Below, piece by piece: positions 32,229 through 40,337 of a DNA stretch of 64,000 bases. The position numbers and the translations under genes were made by a program. The notes below the pieces were generated by a model. The model worked only from the letters and a program-made list of their open reading frames with translations, searched no databases and was not told the origin of the DNA. Where the stretch lies: assembly GCF_002294725.1 (NCBI RefSeq), contig NZ_NSFT01000004.1:62001-126000 (forward strand), given 5' to 3'. This DNA comes from Mesorhizobium sp. WSM4313 (GTDB taxonomy: Bacteria > Pseudomonadota > Alphaproteobacteria > Rhizobiales > Rhizobiaceae). Position 1 is the first letter of the stretch. The number at the start of each line of letters is the position of its first letter.

Positions 32229-33168
32229 CCGGCCCGACCGTCGCGAGGAAATCCGAATAGTCCCTGATATAATCGCTTGCGTCATATGGATGCGAGGCCA
32301 TGACGAGCAAGACCGTGTCCGGCTGGAACTTGTACTGGATGCCCCACACCCCGGGCGGCAGATAGAGCCCGACCGAAGGGTCTGCCAGCGACACTTCCTT
32401 TCTGTCGTGACCGTCATCGACGACCACCGACAGGCGGCCATGGGTGGCAATCAGGAATTGCTGGCACTGGCGGTGCGCATGCTCGCCCCTGACCTTGTCG
32501 GAACGGACGCCGTAAACCAGAAACGAGCGCAAGGGCTTGAAAGGCAGGTTGTGTCCGAACTCGAGCGGGGCCAGTTCGCCGCGAAGGTCGCTGAAATGCG
32601 GCAGCCGCCAGAGCTCGCATCCGCCGACGCCCAGCGCCATCCTGTCGCCTGCAACGCCGGGGGCCACTTGCGTCATCACAGGCTCGACCTGCGGGCCGGT
32701 CTGATAGCCGACGATGATGGCCGGGTTTCCAACGACCACGGCGTTGGCCGGCACGTTCTTGGTCACCACGGCGCCGGCGCCGATCATCGCCTGGCGGCCA
32801 ATCGTTATGCCCGGCAGGATCGTTGCGTTGGCACCGATCGACGCGCCGTCCTCGACGATCGTCTGGAGAAACTGCTCCGGATAGTGCTTCGAACGCGGGA
32901 AGCGGTCGTTGGTGAAGGTCGCATTCGGGCCGACGAACACGCGATTGCCCAGCCGGACGCCGTCCCATAGCTGAACGCCGCTTTTTATCGTGACGTCATC
33001 GCCGACGCTCACGTCATTTTCGATGAAGACATGATCGCAGATGTTGCAGTTCGCGCCGATCACGGCGCCTGGGAGGACATGGGCAAACGCCCATATGCGC
33101 GTGCCATTGCCGACGCGCGTGCTTTCGCAGATCCCGCGGTCATGAACAAAAAATGGTTTGTCGTTCAT
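32218..33168 (-). CDS. Bifunctional sugar N-acetyltransferase and 3,4-ketoisomerase (FdtC-FdtA / WxcM-like)
   Basis: A 316-residue fusion. Residues 1-165 are a left-handed beta-helix acyltransferase with hexapeptide repeats (IGANCNICDHVFIENDVSVGDD) and an xylosyl-type active site, NDRFPRSKHYPE. Residues about 180-310 form a cupin-like WxcM/FdtA domain: RGELAPLEFGHNLPFKPLRSF, GEHAHRQCQQFLIATHGRLSV and VLLVMASHPYDASDYIRDY. The two would isomerise dTDP-4-keto-6-deoxyglucose and acetylate the resulting 3-amino sugar. Such fusions are known (WxcM-type). Starts with ATGA overlap with the GT2 gene. Fuc3NAc versus Qui3NAc cannot be decided. Confidence 0.85.
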   Translation of the reverse strand: MNDKPFFVHDRGICESTRVGNGTRIWAFAHVLPGAVIGANCNICDHVFIENDVSVGDDVTIKSGVQLWDGVRLGNRVFVGPNATFTNDRFPRSKHYPEQFLQTIVEDGASIGANATILPGITIGRQAMIGAGAVVTKNVPANAVVVGNPAIIVGYQTGPQVEPVMTQVAPGVAGDRMALGVGGCELWRLPHFSDLRGELAPLEFGHNLPFKPLRSFLVYGVRSDKVRGEHAHRQCQQFLIATHGRLSVVVDDGHDRKEVSLADPSVGLYLPPGVWGIQYKFQPDTVLLVMASHPYDASDYIRDYSDFLATVGPDGR

Positions 33169-34103
33169 GCGGACGTCCCGTCAACAATGCGGCTTATTAT
33201 CCGCAATGGGCGCGATTTGGTATTTTCAACCGCCCGCCAAAGATAACAGCCAAGGATGCCTTGCACCGCGAGGATCGCTGATCCAAAGCCCACGATCAGC
33301 AGCACTAGGGTCGTGTATCCGGCCGGATCGATCTTGCCCAGCAAGCGGGCGACGACGGTGATCACGGCAAACACAAGACTGAGCACGCAGCCCGCAATGC
33401 CTACCCAGAGTATGAAAACGATCGGAAAATCGGAAAACGAGAAGATCGAATCCATCATATATCTGAGGCGGCGCCCAATACCCCAGGCGCTCTTCCCATG
33501 CTCCCGCTCGCGCCGCCGGTAAGGCACGAACTCCCGCCTGAACCCGACCCAGAACAGCTGAACCACAAGCGAGCTGTTTGGCTCCTCGATTGACAGGATC
33601 GCATCGAGCGCCTGGCGGTTGCAGGCAAATATATCGACCCCGCCGCTCGGCATGCTGGGCAAGATCAGCCTGCGGTAAACGCTCCAGAAGGCTCGGGACA
33701 GGAAACGTGTCAGAAGGGGATCGTCGCGGCCGGTTCTGCGGCCAAACACAACGTCGGCCGCGTCCTTTTCCAGCATCGAAAAGAATTCGACAATGAGCTC
33801 GGGCGGCTCCTGCAGGTCGGCCGCCATCGCGGCCACATGTTTGCCGGATGCGTGCTCAAGCCCCGTCCGAATGGCCGTGAAGGAGCCAAAATTCCGGCTG
33901 TGGAAGATGATCTTGTACCTGTAGCTGGCGTCCTTCAAAGCCATGACCAGCAGGCCGCCCGACTGGTCGGGCGATCCATCGATGACGAAGACAAACTCGA
34001 TGTCGCCCTCATACATGGCGTCGAATTTGGCGACGGCCTGCAACAGGGAAGGGATGTTCGGCTCATTGCGGTAAATGGGAAAAACAAGAGAGCGCGCAGT
34101 CAC
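33165..34103 (-). CDS. GtrB-like GT2 glycosyltransferase with two C-terminal membrane helices
   Basis: A 312-residue protein. The GT2 domain holds LVFPIYRNEPNIP, VFVIDGSPDQSGG near 45, and ADLQEPPELI near 95, the DxD-like site. Two hydrophobic helices near 225-290 anchor it to the membrane. This architecture, as in GtrB/DPM1-type enzymes, forms polyprenyl-phosphate sugars. The GTG start shares bases with the upstream aminotransferase stop (GTGA) and has GGGAGG ahead. An in-frame ATG is 12 bases earlier. Partner of the gtrA gene in the same operon. Confidence 0.85.
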   Translation of the reverse strand: MTARSLVFPIYRNEPNIPSLLQAVAKFDAMYEGDIEFVFVIDGSPDQSGGLLVMALKDASYRYKIIFHSRNFGSFTAIRTGLEHASGKHVAAMAADLQEPPELIVEFFSMLEKDAADVVFGRRTGRDDPLLTRFLSRAFWSVYRRLILPSMPSGGVDIFACNRQALDAILSIEEPNSSLVVQLFWVGFRREFVPYRRREREHGKSAWGIGRRLRYMMDSIFSFSDFPIVFILWVGIAGCVLSLVFAVITVVARLLGKIDPAGYTTLVLLIVGFGSAILAVQGILGCYLWRAVENTKSRPLRIISRIVDGTSA

Positions 34104-35230
34104 ATTGCCTCCCATTCGCCCAGGGCCCCGCACACTTGCTCGACCTCATCATTCGTCATGTCCGGGTAGCACGGAACGGAACAGAGACGACTGATGCTTG
34201 CCCTGGAGATCGCAAGATTTTCGGTCCCTTTCATGGGCAGGGCAGCCCAACCAACCTGGTCGCAATCGAGCACAGGATAGTGGACATCGGTATCGACGCC
34301 GCGCTCCTTCATGAAGGTGCGGAATGCGTCCCGGTCGTCACACAGCAGAACCGCCAGGTGTGCGACGGCGCCGTTGCCGCCGTCTAGGAATTTGAGCCGG
34401 CGTCCTGTAACAGCCTTAAATCGGCCAAGGATGGCCCGGCGTTGTTCGTTGCGGCTGTTCAAGTCCGGAAGCAGCACATCCAAAATCGCGGCCTGGACCT
34501 CATCCATGCGAGAGTTGCGCCCTCCCGGCAGGGCCACATGGTATTTGGAGCGCCAGCCATACTGATGAAGCTGACGAACGCGGTCCGCCAGTCTTGGGTT
34601 GGAGGTGAGGACTGCGCCACCGTCACCCATCGCGCCGAGGTTTTTGGTCGGATAGAAGCTGAAAGTGGCGATATCCCCAAGTGATCCAGCCGTTTGACCC
34701 CTGATGCGAGCACCATGTGCCTGGGCACAATCCTCGATGATCGGTATGTGCGACATGCCGGCATCGGCAAGTCCTGCCCGGATAGCGGGAACATCGACCA
34801 CGCCGCCGTAAAGATGGGTAGCGACAATCGCAGCCGTGTCGGTACTCACCGCTTCCAACACCGATTGGACGCTTGCAAGTTGGCTGGCTGGCTCGATGTC
34901 GACGTAGTGTGGAATGAGGTCGTTGTGCCAGCACGCGCAACTGGCATATCCCCCGGCATTCGCCGCCACGATCACCTCGCGTCCATGCGCATCGCCAAGC
35001 CCGACGATAGAGCGTAAGGCGAGTTCAAGGGCGTCCGTTCCGTTTGCGACGAGGATGCAATCCGAGGCTCCTGCAAACGTCGCAAAGTTCGCTGCGAATC
35101 GCTTTCCTGCCGCGCCATTGAGCCACCATCCGGACCGCAGCGTGCTTGCTACTTCGCGCGCGATTTCAACCTCATAGCGCTGGTACAGACGCTTGAGGTC
35201 ATTCATCGGAACGGCATTCGGCTTCGTCAT
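34100..35230 (-). CDS. DegT/DnrJ/EryC1/StrS aminotransferase (FdtB/QdtB-like)
   Basis: A 376-residue PLP-dependent sugar aminotransferase. VANGTDALELAL near 80, EDCAQAHGA near 175 and the PLP-lysine loop FSFYPTKNLGAMGDGG near 205 are present, followed by NSRMDEVQAAIL near 250. With the ketoisomerase in the same operon it would make dTDP-3-amino-3,6-dideoxyhexose. It heads the operon that ends with gtrA. The ATG at 35230 is preferred; a TTG-starting extension of 16 residues is possible and an ATG 8 codons later as well. Confidence 0.88.
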   Translation of the reverse strand: MTKPNAVPMNDLKRLYQRYEVEIAREVASTLRSGWWLNGAAGKRFAANFATFAGASDCILVANGTDALELALRSIVGLGDAHGREVIVAANAGGYASCACWHNDLIPHYVDIEPASQLASVQSVLEAVSTDTAAIVATHLYGGVVDVPAIRAGLADAGMSHIPIIEDCAQAHGARIRGQTAGSLGDIATFSFYPTKNLGAMGDGGAVLTSNPRLADRVRQLHQYGWRSKYHVALPGGRNSRMDEVQAAILDVLLPDLNSRNEQRRAILGRFKAVTGRRLKFLDGGNGAVAHLAVLLCDDRDAFRTFMKERGVDTDVHYPVLDCDQVGWAALPMKGTENLAISRASISRLCSVPCYPDMTNDEVEQVCGALGEWEAM

Positions 35231-35800
35231 CAACAACTCGACGGCGTGTCTTGTTCGTTCCGGCGTGTTCGCCGGCAAACATCCGGAAATTCAGATGATT
35301 CTGACATGACTCAGTTAAGAATACTTGCATCGCGGAAACAGCGGAAAGCCGGAACCACCAGGCACGACTGTTGAGATTCCGGCTCGGTCGCGACAGGCTG
35401 GCGTCATTTTGTGGGACGCTGTGAGCCTAGGGATTGGCGAAACCGCTTCCGCAGACCTGATCGGCACCGCCGTCAGCGGCTCCACTCGGCCGCTCGCCGA
35501 GCTCGCTGAAGCCAATGATGGAAGCCCGATCGTCACATCGTGACATTTATTAGCTTTCCCTGTTGGGTATCTGACAGTTTCTCTGAACGACTGGCAATCC
35601 AGCCTGAGTTATTCCGGCTTCAAGTCAAATCATTCGCACAATCGAATATTGCCCAAAAAACCTCTAGCCCTCCCGCCCTCTCCGCGCTAAGGCGGTAACC
35701 GGGTGACGGGTCGGGGAATTGCAATCTGGAGTGGCGGTGGGCGGTGTTTTGTCCGCGGCCGTTCTGATAGTATCACCGCGCCTGGAGTCAGTACTGCCCA
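35231..35800. other. Divergent intergenic region between aminotransferase and CapD-type genes
   Basis: 570 bp that must hold promoters for both flanking operons. Small frames on both strands lack plausible start sites and family matches. Positions 35545-35640 are AT-rich and look like promoter DNA, but I cannot define boxes with confidence. No repeat or terminator is evident. Confidence 0.4.
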
Positions 35801-37834
35801 ATGACCGCATACGTAGAAGCCGTATCGGAACTCCGACCGAGGATGCGGCGCGCCATTATCATGGTCCAGGATCTCGTCATGGTCCTGGTCGCAGTGGCGC
35901 TTAGTCTCATCCTGTCGCAGTCGCGGCTTTCCTTCGACGCGTTCTCCGTCGGCGGGCTGGCCTGCTGGGCGCTCATCGTGCTCATCGCCCATCTGCTGTT
36001 CCGATCCAGCGGCCTCTACAACACCGTCTGGCGCTTTGCCTCCACGCCCGACTTCTTCAACATCCTCAAGGGCTGCGGCAGCCTGACGGTGGTGCTCTAT
36101 CTGGCCTCGCTTGCCTTCCGCTTCTTTTTCCAGCCGGTCGCCGGCCTCAACGAGCGCCAGTTCATCGTCTTCTTCCTGGTCTCCTTCACTATTATCTCCG
36201 CGCCCAGGCTCTATTATCGCTTCCTGCGCGACGGCGCGAGCTGGCGCATCCTGCGCCGCGCCGCCGGCGATGCCTCGACCAAGCAGGCGCTGTTCATCGG
36301 CCGGCTGGGCGAGGCGGATCTGATCGTGCGCTTCACCCGCACGGCTCAGCCCGCCGAATACGCCATCGCCGGCATCATGGCCACCGAGAGCGCCGCGCCG
36401 CTCGGCACGCGGATCCAGGGCGTTCCGGTCGTGGCGCTGCGACCGCGCCTGGTCGAGGTGCTGGAAGACTATGTCAAAGGCACGCAAAGCCTCGACCTCC
36501 TGATCTTCGGCCAGGGGGTCGAGCGCGAGATCGAAGACTATGCCGAGCTGGTGCGCGTCGCCCGCCACAGCGGCATCGCCGTCGTCCAGTTTGCCGGCCT
36601 GTCGGAACTGGGGCAGGGCGGCAAGCTGGTTCTGGATGCCGTCGAGATGGAAACCATCATGCGCCGTTCGGCGGTCGCCACCGATACCACGCGCATCGGC
36701 GCCTTCGTCGGCGGCAAGCGCGTGATGGTCACCGGCGGCGCCGGCTCCATCGGCCGGGTGCTCGTCAAGCGCGCGCTGGAGCTGGGCGCCGAGGCGGTGC
36801 TGGTGGCCGACAATTCCGAATTCGGCATTTTCCAGCTCGATCAGCAGACCGACGACGCCGACCGCGACCGGCTGACCAGCCGCATCGTCGACGTCGCCGA
36901 CCGGCCTCACATGACGCGCCTCGTCAGCGAGTTCAAACCCGCGATTATCTTTCATGCCGCGGCGCTGAAGCATGTGCCGCTGCTCGAGGAGAATTGGGAA
37001 GCGGCGATCGAGACCAATGTCTTCGGCACGCTCGCCTGCGCCGAAATCGCCGCCGAATGCGGGGTGCCGCAGTTCCTGCTGATTTCCAGCGACAAGGCCG
37101 TCGACCCGACCTCGGTGCTGGGCGTCACCAAGCGTGCGGCCGAACAGATCGTGTCCTCGCTGCATGAGGCCCAGGCGGCCTCGCCGCCACCGCGTGCCGG
37201 CGCGGCGAACGGCCATGCCGGCCCCGTTGATCTGCGTCATTCGGGCACGAAATTCATCGCCGTGCGCTTCGGCAACGTCTTCGGCTCCAACGGCTCGGTG
37301 GCGACCGTCTTCCAGGCGCAGATCGAGGCCGGCGGGCCGGTCACCATCACCGACCGGCGCATGACCCGCTATTTCATGACCATGGCCGAGGCCGTCGACC
37401 TCGTCATTATGTCGGCCGCCGATGCCGAGCAGCGCCAGGGCAAGGACGACTACGCCATCTACATGCTCGACATGGGCGAGCCGGTGCCGATCCTCGAAGT
37501 CGCCGAAACCATGATCCGCATGGCGGGCAAAAGTCCCTATACCGATATTCCGATCCGCTTCACCGGCATCAGGCCCGGCGAGAAGCTGCACGAGACGCTG
37601 CACGCCGAGAACGAGGAGGTGGTCAAGCTCGACACCGCCAAGATCTTCGGCCTCAGGACCGGCGTCGTCGAATGGCCGAGGATCGAGGCGGCCCTGCCGG
37701 CGCTGGCGGCCGCGATGCAAGCTCGCGACAAGGCCGCGGCACTTGCCATCCTGGCCGGGCTCTATCGGGCGGAAGAAGACATGGGCGGCGTGCGCGAAGA
37801 GGCGGTGCCGAAAGCGGCCGGGCAGGTCGGTTAA
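35801..37834 (+). CDS. Membrane-bound UDP-sugar 4,6-dehydratase (CapD/WbpM-type; WreV-like)
   Basis: A 677-residue protein. The first 150 residues hold four membrane helices, then a CoA-binding-like domain (QALFIGRLGEADLIV near 165). The C-terminal SDR domain begins MVTGGAGSIGRVL near 310 and has HAAALKHVPLLEENW near 390, then SSDKAVDPTSVLGVTK near 430, where the catalytic Tyr is replaced (here Leu, Met in many relatives). RFGNVFGSNGSVATVF follows. The family 4,6-dehydrates UDP-GlcNAc. A proline-alanine-rich insertion (about 27 residues, AASPPPRAGAANG) interrupts the core near 465. It starts the gene set for chain initiation, with a GT2 and an initiating transferase downstream. Confidence 0.88.
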   Translation: MTAYVEAVSELRPRMRRAIIMVQDLVMVLVAVALSLILSQSRLSFDAFSVGGLACWALIVLIAHLLFRSSGLYNTVWRFASTPDFFNILKGCGSLTVVLYLASLAFRFFFQPVAGLNERQFIVFFLVSFTIISAPRLYYRFLRDGASWRILRRAAGDASTKQALFIGRLGEADLIVRFTRTAQPAEYAIAGIMATESAAPLGTRIQGVPVVALRPRLVEVLEDYVKGTQSLDLLIFGQGVEREIEDYAELVRVARHSGIAVVQFAGLSELGQGGKLVLDAVEMETIMRRSAVATDTTRIGAFVGGKRVMVTGGAGSIGRVLVKRALELGAEAVLVADNSEFGIFQLDQQTDDADRDRLTSRIVDVADRPHMTRLVSEFKPAIIFHAAALKHVPLLEENWEAAIETNVFGTLACAEIAAECGVPQFLLISSDKAVDPTSVLGVTKRAAEQIVSSLHEAQAASPPPRAGAANGHAGPVDLRHSGTKFIAVRFGNVFGSNGSVATVFQAQIEAGGPVTITDRRMTRYFMTMAEAVDLVIMSAADAEQRQGKDDYAIYMLDMGEPVPILEVAETMIRMAGKSPYTDIPIRFTGIRPGEKLHETLHAENEEVVKLDTAKIFGLRTGVVEWPRIEAALPALAAAMQARDKAAALAILAGLYRAEEDMGGVREEAVPKAAGQVG

Positions 37835-37906
37835 AACTTTGCCGCGGGCCCGCAATTAGCTATTGAAAACCTTTCAAGCACCTCGCGGGCAAGTGATTCC
37901 AAAGCC

Positions 37907-38839
37907 GTGACCAGAAAAGATCAGCGCGTGGCCGTTCTCATGGGCACGAAGGATGGCGCGGCCTATATCGGCGAACAGTTGGAATCCTTGGCTACGCAAT
38001 CCTGGCCGCTCGTCGATCTCTGGGTCTCCGACGACGGCTCGTCGGACGCCACGGCCGCGATCGTCGAGGCGTGGCGATCCCGCTGGACCAAGGGGTCGCT
38101 GACACTTTTGCAGGGTCCGCGAAGGGGCTTCGCCGCCAATTTCCGCTCCATGATCCTCGAGCCGCGCATCGATGCCGACTGCTACGCCTTTTGCGACCAG
38201 GACGATGTCTGGGAGCCGGATCGGCTGGAGGCCGCCATCCGCTGGATGGAGGGAGAGGACATGGAAACGCCGCTCCTGTTCTGCTCGCGCACGGCGACTA
38301 TCTCTGAGGCCGGCGCTCCGGCCGGCTACTCGCCGCTCTTTCGCCGCCCGCCGTCCTTCCGCAACGCGCTGGTGCAAAGCATCGCCGGCGGCAACACCAT
38401 GCTCTTCAACCGCAAGGCGCGCGACCTTCTGGCGAAAGCGTCGGCCAGAACCGAATTCGTCAGCCATGACTGGTGGGCCTATCTCATCGTCACCGCCGCC
38501 GGCGGCAAAGTCCGCTACGAGCCGCGGCCGCTGGTCAGATACCGCCAGCACGCGGCAAACCTCGTCGGCGCCAACGTTTCATGGAAAGCGAGGTTTTCAA
38601 GGCTGGGCCGTCTGTTCAAGGGCCAGTTCGCCACCTGGACGGACACCAATCTGCGCGGCCTAGCCGTCAACCGCGACCTCATCGCGCGCGATGCAGCGCT
38701 TTGCCTTCGCCTGTTCATCAGGGCACGCAAGGGCAATATCTTCAGGCGCTTCGGCCTGCTCGGCAAAAGCGGTGTCTACCGGCAGACATTCATGGGCACG
38801 GTCGGGCTCTATGTCGCTTTCCTCTGGCGCCGGATCTGA
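37907..38839 (+). CDS. GT2 glycosyltransferase (rhamnosyltransferase-like)
   Basis: A 310-residue cytoplasmic GT-A enzyme. VAVLMGTKDGAAYIGEQLESLATQ, VSDDGSSDATAAI near 43, CDQDDVWEPDRLEAA near 98, and HDWWAYL near 185 give the nucleotide- and metal-binding sites. The basic C-terminal tail may contact membrane. It resembles WsaD/RfbF-type rhamnosyltransferases, which agrees with two rhamnose routes in the window, but the donor is not proved. The start is GTG with a weak upstream site. It is 3 bp before the sugar transferase. Confidence 0.85.
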   Translation: MTRKDQRVAVLMGTKDGAAYIGEQLESLATQSWPLVDLWVSDDGSSDATAAIVEAWRSRWTKGSLTLLQGPRRGFAANFRSMILEPRIDADCYAFCDQDDVWEPDRLEAAIRWMEGEDMETPLLFCSRTATISEAGAPAGYSPLFRRPPSFRNALVQSIAGGNTMLFNRKARDLLAKASARTEFVSHDWWAYLIVTAAGGKVRYEPRPLVRYRQHAANLVGANVSWKARFSRLGRLFKGQFATWTDTNLRGLAVNRDLIARDAALCLRLFIRARKGNIFRRFGLLGKSGVYRQTFMGTVGLYVAFLWRRI

Positions 38840-38842
38840 GCC

Positions 38843-39379
38843 ATGACGGCAAAGCGCGCGCTCGACCTGGCGGTCGCCGTTCCGATGCTGGCGCTGGCGT
38901 CGCCGGTCCTGCTTGTCGCGATGCTGGCGATCCGGGCGACGTCGACCGGCCCCGCCATCTTCTCGCAGATCCGCGTCGGCCGGGGAGGAGCCCTCTTCGC
39001 CTGCCACAAGCTGCGCACCATGTATCGGGAAACCCCTTCCTTGCCCACCCACGAGGCGCCGTCCGGTTCGGTCACCGCGGTCGGCAAGGTTCTGCGCGCA
39101 ACCAAGATCGACGAGCTGCCGCAGCTCTGGAACGTGCTGAAGGGTGAGATGAGCCTTGTCGGCCCTCGTCCATGCCTGCCGACGCAGGCGGAACTGATCG
39201 AACGGCGCAAGGAACTGGGCGTGCTGGCAGCACTTCCAGGCATCACAGGGCTGGCGCAGGTCAAGGGCATCGACATGTCCGATCCAAGACTTTGCGCGGA
39301 AACCGATGCGGCCTACGTCAAGGCCGCCTCGACCGGCCTGGACCTCAAGATATTGCTGGGCACGTTCTTCCGCACATAG
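38843..39379 (+). CDS. Initiating undecaprenyl-phosphate sugar-1-phosphate transferase (PglC-like; WreU-like)
   Basis: A 178-residue monotopic phosphoglycosyltransferase, the short form with one re-entrant hydrophobic segment (residues 5-30). FSQIRVGRGGALFACHKLRTM near 45, the TKIDELPQLWNVLKGEMSLVGPRP catalytic region (near 90-115) with Asp-Glu, and PGITGLAQVKG near 135 are all present. It would load the first sugar phosphate onto undecaprenyl phosphate at the inner membrane. Size and neighbours match WreU of rhizobial O-antigen synthesis. Its stop codon lies in the repeat piece at 39378. Confidence 0.92.
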   Translation: MTAKRALDLAVAVPMLALASPVLLVAMLAIRATSTGPAIFSQIRVGRGGALFACHKLRTMYRETPSLPTHEAPSGSVTAVGKVLRATKIDELPQLWNVLKGEMSLVGPRPCLPTQAELIERRKELGVLAALPGITGLAQVKGIDMSDPRLCAETDAAYVKAASTGLDLKILLGTFFRT

Positions 39380-39416
39380 AGCGGTTCACCGCTCACGGAA
39401 GCGGCGAACGGCTCCT
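39378..39416. repeat. Truncated repeat of family A, shared end of two convergent genes
   Basis: TAGAGCGGTTCACCGCTCAC matches the hairpin half of the 6014-6113 element (TAGAGCGGTTTACCGCTTCA), and CGGCGAACGGCTC resembles its CGGTGAAGCGCTC end. GAGCGGT and ACCGCTC form a tight hairpin (39379-39394). The initiating transferase stop and the reductase stop both lie in it. Confidence 0.65.
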
Positions 39417-40337
39417 CTGTCGCGCCAGTTCTTCAAGCCGGCCGAGTGTGTCGGCCTCCCGTTCCCAGCCTTCCGACGCAAGCAACGACGAATCGCAGAC
39501 CTGCGTCGCCACCAGAGCTTGCCAAGCGGCCCGTCTGCCGCTGAGCGTGGCCAGCATTCGGAACGGCCAGGGCGGCACGGGAAGAAGCCGGGCTGGCCGG
39601 CCATATCCGCGCCGGAACGCGGTAACGATTTCGGACACCGCAACCGGCGAAGCATCGCCCAGCACATAAATTGGGAGCGGCGCCGTGGGACGGCTCAAAA
39701 GATGCATCACGGCGCCGGCCACGGCGTCATGCGAGACGAGCGAACGAACCGCCGTCAGAGCGGCTGTCGGCAGCGGCAGGCCGGTGGCGGCCAACCGCAT
39801 CAGCCCGCGCAGATTTCCCTTCATGCCTTCGCCATAGACCGGCGCCAACCGCAGCGCCGTCGCGCCGGCGCGTCCGGCCGTTGCAAAAGCCTCCAGCATT
39901 GCGATCTCGCCTTCGCGCTTGGAGCGCCCGTAGGCGCATTGCGGAGCAGGGGGCGTGGCCTCGTCGATGATGCCGCTGAAACCTGCGCCCACCGCGGCGC
40001 GAATCGAGGAGAGATAGACGAAGCGCCCGTCGATGCGCGTGGCGGCGGCCTGGGCTAGCCGTCCGGTCAGCGTCGCGTTGACGGCTCGCAAGTCGGCCGC
40101 GCCGGCGCTGCGGTCATTATTGAGCGCCGCGCAGTGGACGACATGCGTCACGTCACGCATAAGGGTCAGAAAGGCTTCCTGCGGTGCATCGGTACCGGGC
40201 AGCGCGACGGCATCGTCCTCGCCTGCAACCCGCTGCGGCAGGCGCGATGCGATCCGTATGTCGAATCCGGCCTCGCCCAACCGGCTGACGATCCGGCGTC
40301 CAATGAAGCCCGTCGCGCCGGTGACCAGGACCTTCAT
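39393..40337 (-). CDS. SDR nucleotide-sugar reductase/epimerase (WreQ-like 4-reductase candidate)
   Basis: A 314-residue extended SDR starting MKVLVTGATGFIGRRIV. YLSSIRAAVG near 120 and the Tyr-Lys motif CAYGRSKREGE near 150 complete the catalytic site, followed by ALRLAPVYGEGMKGN. Given the CapD-type dehydratase and the initiating transferase next door, reduction of the 4-keto group to UDP-QuiNAc is the best guess; it could also be an unrelated epimerase. It is coupled to the ligase gene (ATGA). The final nine or so codons come from a truncated repeat. Confidence 0.72.
   Translation of the reverse strand: MKVLVTGATGFIGRRIVSRLGEAGFDIRIASRLPQRVAGEDDAVALPGTDAPQEAFLTLMRDVTHVVHCAALNNDRSAGAADLRAVNATLTGRLAQAAATRIDGRFVYLSSIRAAVGAGFSGIIDEATPPAPQCAYGRSKREGEIAMLEAFATAGRAGATALRLAPVYGEGMKGNLRGLMRLAATGLPLPTAALTAVRSLVSHDAVAGAVMHLLSRPTAPLPIYVLGDASPVAVSEIVTAFRRGYGRPARLLPVPPWPFRMLATLSGRRAAWQALVATQVCDSSLLASEGWEREADTLGRLEELARQRSRSPLP

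Noticed and set aside
35325..35543. 72-codon plus-strand frame in the 35.2-35.8 kb gap
   Set aside because: Overlaps an equally long minus-strand frame, with no ribosome binding site or known family.
35691..35706. GGCGGTAACCGGGTGA as an ops/JUMPStart element upstream of the CapD-type gene
   Set aside because: Only the first bases match the ops core GGCGGTAG, and rhizobial use of such a site is not established.
35687..37855. 722-codon antisense frame opposite the CapD-type dehydratase
   Set aside because: Low-complexity His/Asp/Arg-rich translation typical of antisense GC-rich DNA.
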